Of a stretch of DNA of 59,410 nucleotides, positions 26,277-35,675 are shown piece after piece; the stretch's first letter is position 1, and every line of letters starts with the position of its first letter. This stretch comes from Candidatus Desulfofervidaceae bacterium. GTDB lineage: Bacteria > Desulfobacterota > Desulfofervidia > Desulfofervidales > Desulfofervidaceae. Both the position numbers and the translations under genes were made by a program. The notes below the pieces were generated by a model that was not told the origin of the DNA, ran no database searches, and saw nothing but the letters and a program-made list of their open reading frames with translations. The stretch covers positions 1 through 59,410 of the forward strand of contig JAMOPI010000011.1 in the NCBI GenBank assembly GCA_027064585.1. Direction: 5' to 3'.

Positions 26277-28341
26277 GATCTAACCTCACCACACCCAGTG
26301 ATTTTATTTTAACATTACTTGGGATTTCATTATAAGCTAAAACGACCAAATTAGGTAGTGCCCTTTCAGTCAACCTTTTTAAGTGCCTTCTTACTTTAGA
26401 TGAACAAAGCACAATAGGCAAATGTCCTTGCATCGTTAATGCCGATACTGCTTGGTTGATTTTGTTAATTAACTTGTTTATCACTTCTGGTTCTAATGCA
26501 GGATATATGCCAAATTCGGTTTGCTGAAGGGAATTGGCAATTAAGTCTTCTACTTCCTTATCTAAAATAACAACAGGGATGGTTCCATCTTCGGTTTGAT
26601 ACTGTTTGGCAATAAACCGGGAGAGTCGTTCCCGCACATATTCGGTGAGAAGCTCTGGATCTTTTGTCACAGGAGCATAGTCAGCTAAGGTTTCTAGGAT
26701 AGTGACTAAGTCTCGTATAGGTACTTGTTCCTTTAATAAATTTTGTAAAACCTTTTGCACAGTGCCCAGATTCAAAACCGCAGGTACCAACTCATCCACT
26801 ACCTTCGGATGTGTTTTACGCAGGGAGTCCAGAAGATTTTGTACCTCTTGCCGGTCAAGCAATTCATGGCAGTAGCGTTTGATAATTTCAGTAAAGTGGG
26901 TAATTAGGACCGTAGAGGGGTCAACGACAGTATAACCCAAGGCCCTTGCCTGTTTAACGGCGTTTTCAGGTATCCATAGGGCCGGAAGACCAAAAACAGG
27001 CTCTTTGGTTTCAATCCCTTCTAACTTTTCTTTTACATTGCCCGGATTAATGGCCAGCTGATAACCAATCATCAATTCTCCTCTGGCTACTTCTACTCCC
27101 TTAATTAAAAATACGTACTCATTAGGTGAAAGTTGTAAATTGTCCTTAATGCGTACAGGGGGAAGGATAAACCCCATTTCCTCTGCATATTTTTTGCGCA
27201 AAATTTTTATCCTTTCTAAAATGTCTCCCCCTTGAGAGGCATCTACTAAACTGATTAAACGGTATCCAATTTCCAAAGTGATAGGATCAAGGGGGGGTAT
27301 TTCAGTAATTTCTTCCTCTGGTGGTGGAGTCTCTTCTTCCACTTCCTCAATTTCTGCCTTTTTCTGTTCTTGGAGGAGAAAATAACCTATGCCACCCAAA
27401 AAGATACCAAGAAGCATAAAAGGAATGTGAGGTAGCCCAGGAATAAGACCAAAACCAAAAACAATAGCCGCTGCTGTAAGCACTGCTCGAGGATGACCAA
27501 ACAGTTGTTTTGTGAGCTCATGTCCCAAATTTGATTCCGAGGCTGCCCTAGAAATAATCACACCCGCAGCGGTAGATACAATAAGGGCAGGAATCTGACT
27601 GACTAAGCCATCACCGACGGTCAGAATGGTATATGTTTTGGCTGCCTTAGCTAAGGGCATGCCTTGTTGTAAGACGCCGATAATTAGACCACCGACAATG
27701 TTAATTAAGGTAATGATAATACCGGCAATAGCATCTCCCCTTACAAATTTGCTTGCACCATCCATTGCCCCATAAAAATCTGCCTCTCTCGCAATTTCTT
27801 CCCGGCGTCTCCTTGCTTCGGCCTCGTCAATTAAGCCAGCATTTAAATCCGCATCAATACTCATTTGCTTTCCAGGCATGGCGTCTAGGGTAAAACGAGC
27901 AGCCACTTCAGCGATGCGACCTGCACCTTTAGTAATGACGACAAAGTTTATGATGACTAAGATAATAAACACAACAAAACCAACCACATAATTTCCTCCA
28001 ACAACAAATTGTCCAAAGGAGTGGATAACCCTGCCAGCGGCTAAGGGACCTTCGTTTCCGTGTAAAAGGATTAACCTTGTAGAAGCAATGTTAAGGGATA
28101 GCCGAAAAAGGGTAGCTACAAGCAATAAAGAGGGAAATACGGAAAACTCAAGGGGATTAAGCACATACATGGCTACAAGGAGGATGATTAAAGAAAAGCT
28201 GATACTGAAAGTAAGAAAGACGTCAAGTAAGAATGGAGGTAAAGGAAGAATCATAACTACTAGAATTAAAACAATACCAAAGGCGGCAAAGACATCGCTG
28301 CGCTTTAATATATTTTGTGGTAATGCTTGAATGTTTGCCAT
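26266..28341 (-). CDS. flhA: FlhA, export gate of the flagellar type III apparatus
   Basis: Protein of 691 residues with about eight N-terminal membrane segments, the FHIPEP-type LLVATLFRLSLNIASTRLIL stretch, and a DAMPGKQMSIDADLNAGLID loop. The large cytoplasmic domain follows, beginning after the acidic linker EEVEEETPPPEEE (about 340-352). It forms the nonameric ring that receives substrates. It shares one base with the flhB stop (TAATG). Confidence 0.96.
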   Translation of the reverse strand: MANIQALPQNILKRSDVFAAFGIVLILVVMILPLPPFLLDVFLTFSISFSLIILLVAMYVLNPLEFSVFPSLLLVATLFRLSLNIASTRLILLHGNEGPLAAGRVIHSFGQFVVGGNYVVGFVVFIILVIINFVVITKGAGRIAEVAARFTLDAMPGKQMSIDADLNAGLIDEAEARRRREEIAREADFYGAMDGASKFVRGDAIAGIIITLINIVGGLIIGVLQQGMPLAKAAKTYTILTVGDGLVSQIPALIVSTAAGVIISRAASESNLGHELTKQLFGHPRAVLTAAAIVFGFGLIPGLPHIPFMLLGIFLGGIGYFLLQEQKKAEIEEVEEETPPPEEEITEIPPLDPITLEIGYRLISLVDASQGGDILERIKILRKKYAEEMGFILPPVRIKDNLQLSPNEYVFLIKGVEVARGELMIGYQLAINPGNVKEKLEGIETKEPVFGLPALWIPENAVKQARALGYTVVDPSTVLITHFTEIIKRYCHELLDRQEVQNLLDSLRKTHPKVVDELVPAVLNLGTVQKVLQNLLKEQVPIRDLVTILETLADYAPVTKDPELLTEYVRERLSRFIAKQYQTEDGTIPVVILDKEVEDLIANSLQQTEFGIYPALEPEVINKLINKINQAVSALTMQGHLPIVLCSSKVRRHLKRLTERALPNLVVLAYNEIPSNVKIKSLGVVRLDHEN

Positions 28342-29414
28342 TATGCCGCTACACTCCTTCCTTTAAGCCGATAGACATAAGCTAAAATTTCAGCCACTGC
28401 CTGATAAAGAATGGGTGGAATAAAATCTCCTATTTCTACTGTTTTATAAAGGGTCTGTGCTAACCACTTGTTTTCTATAACTACTACCCCATTTTGCATA
28501 GCGATTTCTTTTATCTTTTTAGCTAAATAACCTGCTCCTTTAGCTATTACTTGGGGAGCCACCATTTTATGATAATCATATTTTAACGCCACGGCCAGAC
28601 GGGTAGGGTTGGTAATGACTACATCCGCCTTAGGTACTTCCTGAAGCATTCTTTTCCGTAAAATTTCTATTTGTCTCTTTCTGAGCCGGGATTTTACTTG
28701 GGGATCTCCTTCTCTCTCTTTAAACTCCTCCTTTACCTCCTGTTTGGTCATTTTTAAGTTTTGTTCATACTCATATCTTTGGTAAAGATAATCAAAAAGA
28801 GATAAAACACAGAGAATCAAGCCAGCGTAAAGGCAAATTTTAAAAGCTACCTTAACTGTATAAGCAAATACCTCTTGATAGGACATGGCTGCCAGCTTAG
28901 GTAAGTGAGGCAGTTCTGCTTTGATAGTTTTATAGGTAACAAATCCAATAATAACGAGTTTTAAGATAGATTTTAATAATTCCACAAAGGCAGCAAGAGA
29001 AAAAAGCCGTTTAAGGCCATTAATAGGATTGATGCGGTTAAGATCAGGCTGCAAAGGTTTAATTGTAAAAAGAAAGCCTGTTTGAAGATAATTGGCTAAG
29101 ATCCCAAGAGTCATAAGGGAGATAAAAAAAGGCAAAAGAATATAAGAACACAATTTTACTACATAGAGACCTAAGAAAAGTAGGTTTGTATCGTTTAATT
29201 GCCATGTTCCTATTTGCTGGAAAAATTCACGTAAGGTAAGAAGAAGTTCATTTTGCACATAATGGCCATAAAAATAAAGTACCAGCGTGCTTCCTAAGAT
29301 AATAAAGGCTGAAGGTATTTCTCTACTTTTGGCTACCTGTCCCTTTCGTCTGGCCTCTTGGCGTCGTTTCGGTGTTGCCGGTTCAGTGCGTTCGTCATTT
29401 CCGAGAAAAGGCAT
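28341..29414 (-). CDS. flhB: FlhB, export switch protein, with NPTR instead of NPTH
   Basis: Membrane switch that changes export specificity after self-cleavage between Asn and Pro. The N-terminus (ERTEPATPKRRQEARRKGQV) and four hydrophobic segments are standard. The cleavage motif reads N269-P270-T271-R272, same numbering as in E. coli, where residue 272 is His. The codon is CGT. Asn and Pro, which carry the chemistry, are kept; His normally speeds it. Length 357 residues, full. Confidence 0.94.
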   Translation of the reverse strand: MPFLGNDERTEPATPKRRQEARRKGQVAKSREIPSAFIILGSTLVLYFYGHYVQNELLLTLREFFQQIGTWQLNDTNLLFLGLYVVKLCSYILLPFFISLMTLGILANYLQTGFLFTIKPLQPDLNRINPINGLKRLFSLAAFVELLKSILKLVIIGFVTYKTIKAELPHLPKLAAMSYQEVFAYTVKVAFKICLYAGLILCVLSLFDYLYQRYEYEQNLKMTKQEVKEEFKEREGDPQVKSRLRKRQIEILRKRMLQEVPKADVVITNPTRLAVALKYDYHKMVAPQVIAKGAGYLAKKIKEIAMQNGVVVIENKWLAQTLYKTVEIGDFIPPILYQAVAEILAYVYRLKGRSVAA

Positions 29415-29415
29415 T

Positions 29416-30207
29416 TTAACCTCCCATTAACCTTAGTCCAATTTCCAGTTCCTTAAATGTTTGTATAAAAAAGTACTTGTAACACCAGCCCAAAAAGGGT
29501 AGGGAGGCGCCAAGGATAAAAAATCCTATGCCGATTTCCAAAGGAAAGCCTACAATAAAGACATTTATCTGGGGCATTGTTCTGGCGATAAGACCTAAGG
29601 CGATATTAGTAAGTAGCAAGGCTACAAGCACCGGAGCAGAGATCTTAATGGCAATTGCAAAGATACCTCCTGTTAAACGCAGAATTTCTTGGACTAATGA
29701 CCCTTTAATGACCCAAGTAGTAGCTACCGGAATCAAGGAAAAACTTTTGACCAAAGCAGCAATAAGAATGTAATGCCCATTAAGAGTTAAGAAGATTAAA
29801 ATAGCCAAAAGACTTTTAAATTGGGCAATAATAGATATCTGATTGCTAGAATAAGGATCAATAACATTAACAATGGCAAATCCCATCTGGTAACCAATGA
29901 ACTGACCACCCAATTGGATAGCGTCAAAGATCAATCTAACAATAAATCCCAAAGTAAAGCCAACCAAGAATTCCTTTGTTACTCCTAAAGCAATGAGCCA
30001 GAGGTTTAGAGGAATGACCTTAGGGGAGAAAAGAGGACATAGGATCACACTTAACATTCCAGCCAGTCCGGATTTAGCTTGCCAAGGAACGTTTCTTCCT
30101 CCTAAGAATGGGAAAAGATAAATAATGGTAAAGATGCGAATAAACACAAGTAGGTACCAAGGAAGGTATGGTAGATATTGGTGTAAAAGGATGGTCAGTT
30201 CCTTCAT
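29416..30207 (-). CDS. fliR: FliR, export gate component
   Basis: Integral membrane protein of 263 residues with several strongly hydrophobic helices. Family marks are FLVGFTLGFIVRLIFDAIQL with GGQFIGYQMGFAIVN, and the C-terminal ISAPVLVALLLTNIALGLIA block. It joins FliP and FliQ in the helical export core. Separated from fliQ by a 59-nt gap with a palindromic regulatory site. Confidence 0.95.
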   Translation of the reverse strand: MKELTILLHQYLPYLPWYLLVFIRIFTIIYLFPFLGGRNVPWQAKSGLAGMLSVILCPLFSPKVIPLNLWLIALGVTKEFLVGFTLGFIVRLIFDAIQLGGQFIGYQMGFAIVNVIDPYSSNQISIIAQFKSLLAILIFLTLNGHYILIAALVKSFSLIPVATTWVIKGSLVQEILRLTGGIFAIAIKISAPVLVALLLTNIALGLIARTMPQINVFIVGFPLEIGIGFFILGASLPFLGWCYKYFFIQTFKELEIGLRLMGG

Positions 30208-30230
30208 AGTGTGTCCTTAAATATCTTTTG

Positions 30231-30247
30231 TGTGCGCTTTTGACACA
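30231..30247. promoter_or_regulatory. Palindromic site between fliQ and fliR
   Basis: TGTGCG-CTTTT-GACACA, one mismatch from the TGTGYC-N5-GRCACA pattern seen at both sigma-54 promoters. A half site TGTGTC begins 21 bp away at 30210, the same spacing as at flgB. No -24/-12 element is seen between it and fliR, so its role is unclear. Confidence 0.45.
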
Positions 30248-30266
30248 GCGGTGGGACAAACTGTCA

Positions 30267-30536
30267 TCACTTTACATACAAAGGTAGTTGCGTAAAAATA
30301 CGTGTAGTGAAATCCATCATTATACGCAGCATCCAAGGGGCAAAAAACAGTAAAGCAGCCACCACCGCCAAAATCTTAGGAACAAAGGTTAAGGTCATCT
30401 CTTGAATTTGAGTTACGGCTTGGAATATGCTAACAAGCACACCGGCAATGAGGCCAGCAATCAACATAGGCGCAGAGATGAGCAAGGTAACCTTAAGAGT
30501 TTGCTGTCCTATTCCTAAGACAAATTCAGGTGTCAT
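30267..30536 (-). CDS. fliQ: FliQ, export gate component
   Basis: Two-helix membrane protein of 89 residues, the invariant FliQ size. Pattern LLISAPMLIAGLIAGVLVSI followed by FQAVTQIQEMTLTFVPKI is diagnostic. Located between fliP (9-nt gap) and fliR. Confidence 0.96.
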   Translation of the reverse strand: MTPEFVLGIGQQTLKVTLLISAPMLIAGLIAGVLVSIFQAVTQIQEMTLTFVPKILAVVAALLFFAPWMLRIMMDFTTRIFTQLPLYVK

Positions 30537-30545
30537 TTCCCTTCC

Positions 30546-31271
30546 TTAAAAGTGATGAAAACTTTGTAAAAGGGATCCGGCAATCAAATCCCAGCCATCT
30601 ACCAAAACAAAAAGCATTAGCTTAAAGGGCAACGAAATCATAATCGGTGGCAACATCAACATACCCATAGATAGCAAAACTGATGCCACTACCATGTCAA
30701 TAATAAGGAAGGGGATATAAATAAGAAATCCCATCTGAAAGGCCGTTTTTAACTCACTTAAAATGAAGGCAGGAATGATAATACTCATAGATAAATCTTC
30801 AGGTGTAGCCGGATGAGGTTGTTTGGTAAACTTAACAAAGAGGGCTAGGTCCTTTTCCCGTGTTTGGGCTAACATAAACTGACGCAAAGGTTTTACAGCG
30901 TTCTGGCAGGCTTTATTTAAAGAAATCTCATGGTGTAGATATGGTTGAAGGGCATTTTGATTAATATTTTGCCAAACGGGGGTCATAATAAAAAAGGTTA
31001 GAAAAAGAGAGAGACCAATTAAAACTTGATTAGGAGGCATCTGTTGCGTGCCTAGGGCTTGTCTTAGAATAGAAAATACAATGATAATACGGGTAAAAGA
31101 AGTCAGCATGATTAAGATAGAAGGAACCAGGGTAAGGATGGTAAGCAGAAGGGCAATCTGTAAAACAGTACTTACATCTTGAGGTTTATTAACTAGATTG
31201 GTCCAATCTTGTGCCCATATAATAGAAGGTAGGCTTATAATGCTTATTGTAAAAAGTAATACCCTTTTCAT
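30546..31271 (-). CDS. fliP: FliP, export gate component
   Basis: Membrane protein of 241 residues with a cleavable signal peptide ([20 protein letters not shown]) as in other FliP. Hallmarks are [38 protein letters not shown], and the C-terminal [20 protein letters not shown] segment. Overlaps fliO by 4 nt. Confidence 0.96.
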   Translation of the reverse strand: MKRVLLFTISIISLPSIIWAQDWTNLVNKPQDVSTVLQIALLLTILTLVPSILIMLTSFTRIIIVFSILRQALGTQQMPPNQVLIGLSLFLTFFIMTPVWQNINQNALQPYLHHEISLNKACQNAVKPLRQFMLAQTREKDLALFVKFTKQPHPATPEDLSMSIIIPAFILSELKTAFQMGFLIYIPFLIIDMVVASVLLSMGMLMLPPIMISLPFKLMLFVLVDGWDLIAGSLLQSFHHF

Positions 31272-32344
31272 ACCTTTTTTAACTGTTCCATCTTTTCTTT
31301 TAAGACTTCTACGGCCTTAGACATAACTTCTTCGGCCTTAGCCGTTTCTTTTTGTAAATTTACGGCGAACTCAGTGGAAAAAACATTGTTTGTGTTTTTT
31401 TCTTTGGTCTCATCTAACTTTGCCAAGGTAGTAATCTGTTCTGGTGTTATGCCTAAAACAAGTTTTTGTCCTGCTATCTCCACTAAAACAATCATCTGTT
31501 TAGGAGAAAAATGATGAACAGCCAAAATTTGAATAAAATCCTTGTGAAATCCTAATTTTTTCTGTTTAAACATCAAAAACTTTTTCCACCCCCAAAAACT
31601 TATTAAAATTGTGCCGAGTACAACCAAGAGAACACTAAAGCTTTTAAATAAAGCCCCTAACAGAGACTTAGGTAGGTTTACTTTAGAAGAAGGCATTGAC
31701 TGTTTAGATTTATCTGTCTTTTCTATGTTTTCCTCTGCCGAAGGCCTTGGTTGAGTAGATTGGGATGGACTAGAAGTTAAGTGGTGTAACACCTCGTCAA
31801 TAGCAGTTTCTTCATTTTCCGCTAAAATTTCTTTTCTTACAGTATCTAAAGACAATTTAACTCCTTCATTTTTCTTCAGGTTAGTTTGAGATTGAAAGGT
31901 CTGTGTCTGAGAAGCACTTTTTTTAGATACATCTAAAATTAAGGCAATTTTTCTATTATCAAGATAGTCATAACATACACTTTTAAGTATTTGTTTTACG
32001 GGACGGTCTAAAACAATGTTGATGATGTTTAAATCAGCAGAGGGCTGCTTAACAAAAACATGCTTTATGGCAGGAAGGCTGGATAAAAACTTAAATTTAG
32101 TTTCTTCTACAACTACATTTTTTAAATAAATCAGAAGTACATTCTCTTTCCAGGTTACCTTCCATTGCGTGCGTGGAGGATGAATTTTAAAGCAAAGTTT
32201 AAGTGTGATCTGGTTTTTTTTAGGGATTAATTCAACGTTTTCAAGTGTGTTTAAGGGTAAAGTCGTTTGATCAAGGGCTGTAAGAGAGGAAACGTTAATA
32301 AGTAAGCCCAAGATGGGTATAAAGATTATTCCCCACTTCTTCAT
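31268..32344 (-). CDS. fliO: Enlarged FliO-like protein with N-terminal AMIN-like periplasmic domain
   Basis: Protein of 358 residues in the fliO position between fliN and fliP. It begins with a signal peptide. Residues about 30-150 form a beta-rich segment resembling the AMIN domain (a cell-wall or secretin-targeting module). After a Ser/Glu-rich linker comes one membrane helix near 232-252. A cytoplasmic FliO-like part with [20 protein letters not shown] and a coiled-coil tail completes it. Ordinary FliO is about 100-140 residues. FliO helps assemble the FliP ring; the extra domain would face the periplasm. The AMIN call is by pattern only. Confidence 0.75.
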   Translation of the reverse strand: MKKWGIIFIPILGLLINVSSLTALDQTTLPLNTLENVELIPKKNQITLKLCFKIHPPRTQWKVTWKENVLLIYLKNVVVEETKFKFLSSLPAIKHVFVKQPSADLNIINIVLDRPVKQILKSVCYDYLDNRKIALILDVSKKSASQTQTFQSQTNLKKNEGVKLSLDTVRKEILAENEETAIDEVLHHLTSSPSQSTQPRPSAEENIEKTDKSKQSMPSSKVNLPKSLLGALFKSFSVLLVVLGTILISFWGWKKFLMFKQKKLGFHKDFIQILAVHHFSPKQMIVLVEIAGQKLVLGITPEQITTLAKLDETKEKNTNNVFSTEFAVNLQKETAKAEEVMSKAVEVLKEKMEQLKKV

Positions 32345-32353
32345 GTCTCCCTC

Positions 32354-32683
32354 TTACTTTAATTGTTCAATCCTTTCTGTTTGGCTAATAATAGAAGTAA
32401 TCCGCACTCCGTACTTGTCATTGACGACCACAACTTCTCCTTTGGCAATAGGTTTTTGATTAACCAATATTTCTAAAGGTTCACCTACAGGAGTAGACAA
32501 CTCAATGACAGAGCCTTCCCTCAACCGCAAAAGGTCTCTGATAGTCATTTTTGTCCGTCCCAGTTCTACGGTTACCTGAAGAGGAACATCTAATACCAAT
32601 TCCAGATTAGGTGAAATAATTTGCTGATCACTTACTTCCTTAAGAATTTCCTTTACTTTTTCCTTCGGAATGGACGATTTCAT
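32354..32683 (-). CDS. fliN: FliN, C-ring switch protein
   Basis: Switch complex protein of 109 residues with one SpoA domain: VPLQVTVELGRTKMTIRDLL and GEPLEILVNQKPIAKGEVVV are characteristic. The start lies 44 nt inside fliM but is fixed by a GAGGAGGAAG ribosome site just upstream. Confidence 0.96.
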   Translation of the reverse strand: MKSSIPKEKVKEILKEVSDQQIISPNLELVLDVPLQVTVELGRTKMTIRDLLRLREGSVIELSTPVGEPLEILVNQKPIAKGEVVVVNDKYGVRITSIISQTERIEQLK

Positions 32684-33683
32684 TTTCTTCCTCCTCTAGA
32701 ATAAACGGCGCTAAAATTTCGGAGATTTTTACAGCTTTATTACCCCTCATCTGCACTGGATATCCCTTGAACCGAGGGATTCCTTCTACCTTGATAGTGA
32801 TCTCTTCCGATACACTTTTGTTTAGATCTATAACCTGGCCAACCTGGAGGTTAATAATATCTTCTAAGGACATCTGTTTTTGAGCTAACTCTACCCTAAT
32901 TTCCACTTCAGTATTTAAGAGATTGTTTATTATTTTTTGCAAAGTTTCAGGGTTAACTCCTTCTTTTGCTTCTTCTTTTTCCCCCTCTATACGATTTTTA
33001 AATGGTTCTATGGTGTAGTGAGGAATACAAAAGGCCATGTTGCCGTTAAACTCACCAATAGTTACCTTAATAGGGATAACAGTAAAAACATCGTCTGGAG
33101 AAAAACCCGTTAAAAGTTGAGGGTTGAATTCCGATCCTTTAGAGGTAATTTTTATCTCTGGAATAACTGTTTGCCAGGCTTCTTCTAAATCAGAGAGGAC
33201 AAAGTCAATAATCTTACGCATTAACGATTGTTCTAAAGGGGCAAAAGAATTAAAGCCTTCTTTGTTAACGATAACCTTACCATTGCCCCCACAAAGAAGG
33301 TCAATTAATATAAGAGCAAGCTCGGGGTTCACTACCAAAAGACAATGGCCATGGAAAGGTTCTATTCCTAGAATTTCTATCCAACAAATTCCAGGTAGCC
33401 CTTCAATAAGATCAGTATATTTTTGATAATCAAAATTAAGAAGTTGCGTTCTCACCACACGGCGCAAACGTAGGGAAAGGGAAGCCCGAAGATTTACTAC
33501 AAACCGGCTAAATACTACATTTAAAAAGGCCGAAAGTCGCGGAGATAACCTCTTTTGAAAAATAAAATCATATTGTTGTACCTGAGTAGTTTGCTGGACC
33601 TCTTTATCATCTAAAGGTATTTGCTTCTCTGCCAAGGCCTCTTTAAGTGCTTCTATCTCTTTCTCTGAAAGGATTCTTGCCAA
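32640..33683 (-). CDS. fliM: FliM, C-ring switch protein
   Basis: Protein of 347 residues. The N-terminal LSEKEIEAL (5-13) corresponds to the CheY-P binding peptide, so rotation is likely under chemotactic control. A CheC-like middle domain contains PGICWIEILGIEPFHGHCLL (the GG loop is not conventional), and a C-terminal SpoA domain ends in FKGYPVQMRGNKAVKI. Long 44-nt overlap with fliN. Confidence 0.94.
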   Translation of the reverse strand: MARILSEKEIEALKEALAEKQIPLDDKEVQQTTQVQQYDFIFQKRLSPRLSAFLNVVFSRFVVNLRASLSLRLRRVVRTQLLNFDYQKYTDLIEGLPGICWIEILGIEPFHGHCLLVVNPELALILIDLLCGGNGKVIVNKEGFNSFAPLEQSLMRKIIDFVLSDLEEAWQTVIPEIKITSKGSEFNPQLLTGFSPDDVFTVIPIKVTIGEFNGNMAFCIPHYTIEPFKNRIEGEKEEAKEGVNPETLQKIINNLLNTEVEIRVELAQKQMSLEDIINLQVGQVIDLNKSVSEEITIKVEGIPRFKGYPVQMRGNKAVKISEILAPFILEEEENEIVHSEGKSKGNS

Positions 33684-33694
33684 AGTTAACCTCC

Positions 33695-34252
33695 CTATTG
33701 GACTACAAACTCGGTAAATAACACCCTCAGAACTTTACCCTCTTGAAGTAAGGCATTAAGTTTCCGCTTGATTTCTTGTCGCAAATGCATTTTACCTGTA
33801 ATATCCGCAATTTCGTTAAAACTTTTATCGCTTAAACACATGATGATTTGATCTCTAACTTCTGGCATCCTGTCTTCTATTTCCTTGCTAACGGCAGAGG
33901 AATCCACCACCAGGTCTACCGTTACCTTTAGATACCTTCGGCCACCTTCATCCAACAGATTGACGACAAAAGGATCTAAATGTACAATTTTTTTCTTTTG
34001 TATTGTTTGCTCTCCTTCTTCACTGGTTGCTTTTTTTTCTTCTGTTACTTTTTGAGGTTGAGCCATTTGTTTACCACTACTTACGGCCACAAGAATTTTT
34101 TGCATTTGAAGTAACTGATAGCCAATAAACCCTATTCCCCCAATAATACTAACTACAACTAATCCTGCTAAGCCAAAGAGAGCAAGTTTTACAATACTTC
34201 CTTTTTTAGCTGTCTTTGCCTCTTCTGTTTGTTCTTTTTCTTCTTCAGCCAT
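33695..34252 (-). CDS. fliL: FliL, basal-body associated membrane protein
   Basis: Single-pass inner membrane protein of 185 residues. An acidic/basic N-terminal tail precedes one helix near 20-48. The periplasmic part shows VHLDPFVVNLLDEGGRRYLK and a C-terminal EGKVLRVLFTEFVVQ strand typical of FliL. It forms a ring around the stators and stabilises them. Located between motB and fliM. Confidence 0.93.
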   Translation of the reverse strand: MAEEEKEQTEEAKTAKKGSIVKLALFGLAGLVVVSIIGGIGFIGYQLLQMQKILVAVSSGKQMAQPQKVTEEKKATSEEGEQTIQKKKIVHLDPFVVNLLDEGGRRYLKVTVDLVVDSSAVSKEIEDRMPEVRDQIIMCLSDKSFNEIADITGKMHLRQEIKRKLNALLQEGKVLRVLFTEFVVQ

Positions 34253-34255
34253 TTT

Positions 34256-34918
34256 TTACCTCCTTCCAAAATTTAAGACAAATTTTTTCTTTTTAATAAA
34301 GATTTCCACCCTCCGGTTTTTCCCCCTTGCGGTTAAATCTCCACTTGTTACCAAAGGTTTTGTATCTCCATAGGCCTTAAGGACAAATCTATTTTCATCT
34401 ATTTTTTTAACCTTTACAAAGTAATCTAATACTGCTTCTGCCCTAGCGGCAGAGAGTGTCCAAGGATCCCATTCTGAACTGTCTGCATATCCCTTAATTA
34501 TCACATCAGCCAATATCTTTCTGAGTAAGAGTGCAATTTCATCCAGGATTGGATAGGCATTAGGAGAAAGTTTAGTACTGTTGGGTTTAAAAAGTAATTT
34601 GTCTGGAAGCCGTAAAACCCAACCATCCTTACGGGGGATTACCTCAATTTTTTGCGTTAATCTAGCCAAAATTTCCTTTGGTAACCCACGCCTAAGCTCT
34701 TCTATAATTTTTTTTCTAGAAATGACCACAATCTTTCCAGTTCCACCCCGCTTAAAAATACCTATACCCTGTTGACTAAGAAATGATTGGCTAATAACAT
34801 AAAATTTTTTCTTAAAGGTTTCTTGCTCAAACGAAGCCATAGAGATTAGCATAACGAAGAATGTCAATAATAAAGTAACCATATCAGAATAAGTTACCAT
34901 CCAAGAATCTTCCCCCAT
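34256..34918 (-). CDS. Second MotB-type stator protein (OmpA-like domain)
   Basis: Stator subunit of 220 residues with a very short cytoplasmic tail, one membrane helix starting TYSDMVTLLLTFFVMLIS with the proton- or sodium-binding Asp (D12), and an OmpA-like peptidoglycan-binding domain (VIIKGYADSSEWDPWTLSAA, NRFVLKAYGD, RRVEIFI). It is a diverged paralogue of the upstream gene, 10 nt away. Tandem motB genes could give a hetero-dimeric stator; which copy pairs with MotA is unknown. Confidence 0.88.
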   Translation of the reverse strand: MGEDSWMVTYSDMVTLLLTFFVMLISMASFEQETFKKKFYVISQSFLSQQGIGIFKRGGTGKIVVISRKKIIEELRRGLPKEILARLTQKIEVIPRKDGWVLRLPDKLLFKPNSTKLSPNAYPILDEIALLLRKILADVIIKGYADSSEWDPWTLSAARAEAVLDYFVKVKKIDENRFVLKAYGDTKPLVTSGDLTARGKNRRVEIFIKKKKFVLNFGRR

Positions 34919-34928
34919 TTTTAATCTC

Positions 34929-35666
34929 CTATTTGTTATTAAAAATTTTAAAGATAAAGCCTTTTACTTCAACTTCTTCTTTTTCTTTTTGACTTACAGG
35001 CACTGGTTTACCTTTCAAGACAATCCACACCCGCCTATTTTTAGCCCGATGTTCAGGTGTGTCATTAGGGAACAATGGATGGGTTGGACCGTATCCAACT
35101 GCTACAAAACGGTTAGGAGGTAGTCCTTTTTGATCTATAAAATAACTTATAACGGCTAAGGCACGTGCCATTGACAATTCCCAATTTGACCGGTACTTCC
35201 CTCGTCTAATAGGAGTTGAGTCAGTATATCCCTCTACAAGAACTTGATTTTTACAACTATTAATCAATTGGCCAATTTTGTCTAAGACACTTAAAATCCG
35301 GGCATTTAGTCTGGCACTACCAGGAGCAAAAAGTAAATCCGCGCTAAAACCTATTATTAATCCTCTTTTTGTAAGACCTAACTTGATTTTATCAGCAAAA
35401 GGTAGACTTTTTATCATTTTCTTTAATTGCATGATGGCACTGTGGTCAATTCCTTCTAAAGTGTATTCCTCTAAAGGGGCAAAAGTTTTCTCTAAAGGAC
35501 TGATGTTTCCACCTACAACCCCAAAACTTGTTTTAATTGAGTAGATTCCCTTAACTACCTTTTCTGGCGTAAAGACAGCCATGGTCATTAACAAGACAAA
35601 AAAGGTCAAAAGGAGGGTAACCATATCTGAATAAGTAACTATCCAACCATCTAAATCTTCTGCCAT
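34929..35666 (-). CDS. motB: MotB, stator protein
   Basis: Stator subunit of 245 residues, directly after motA (9-nt gap). Membrane helix TYSDMVTLLLTFFVLLMTMA with the ion-binding Asp D14. C-terminal OmpA-like domain with VLVEGYTDSTPIRRGKYRSN, ARALAVISYF and RFVAVGYGPTHPL, ending in RAKNRRVWIVL. It anchors the stator to peptidoglycan. Confidence 0.94.
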   Translation of the reverse strand: MAEDLDGWIVTYSDMVTLLLTFFVLLMTMAVFTPEKVVKGIYSIKTSFGVVGGNISPLEKTFAPLEEYTLEGIDHSAIMQLKKMIKSLPFADKIKLGLTKRGLIIGFSADLLFAPGSARLNARILSVLDKIGQLINSCKNQVLVEGYTDSTPIRRGKYRSNWELSMARALAVISYFIDQKGLPPNRFVAVGYGPTHPLFPNDTPEHRAKNRRVWIVLKGKPVPVSQKEKEEVEVKGFIFKIFNNK

Positions 35667-35675
35667 CTTTTCCCC

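Noticed and set aside
34256-34918. Second MotB as a degraded duplicate
   Set aside because: It keeps the membrane Asp, the full OmpA-like domain, clean start and stop, and normal spacing, so it looks functional.
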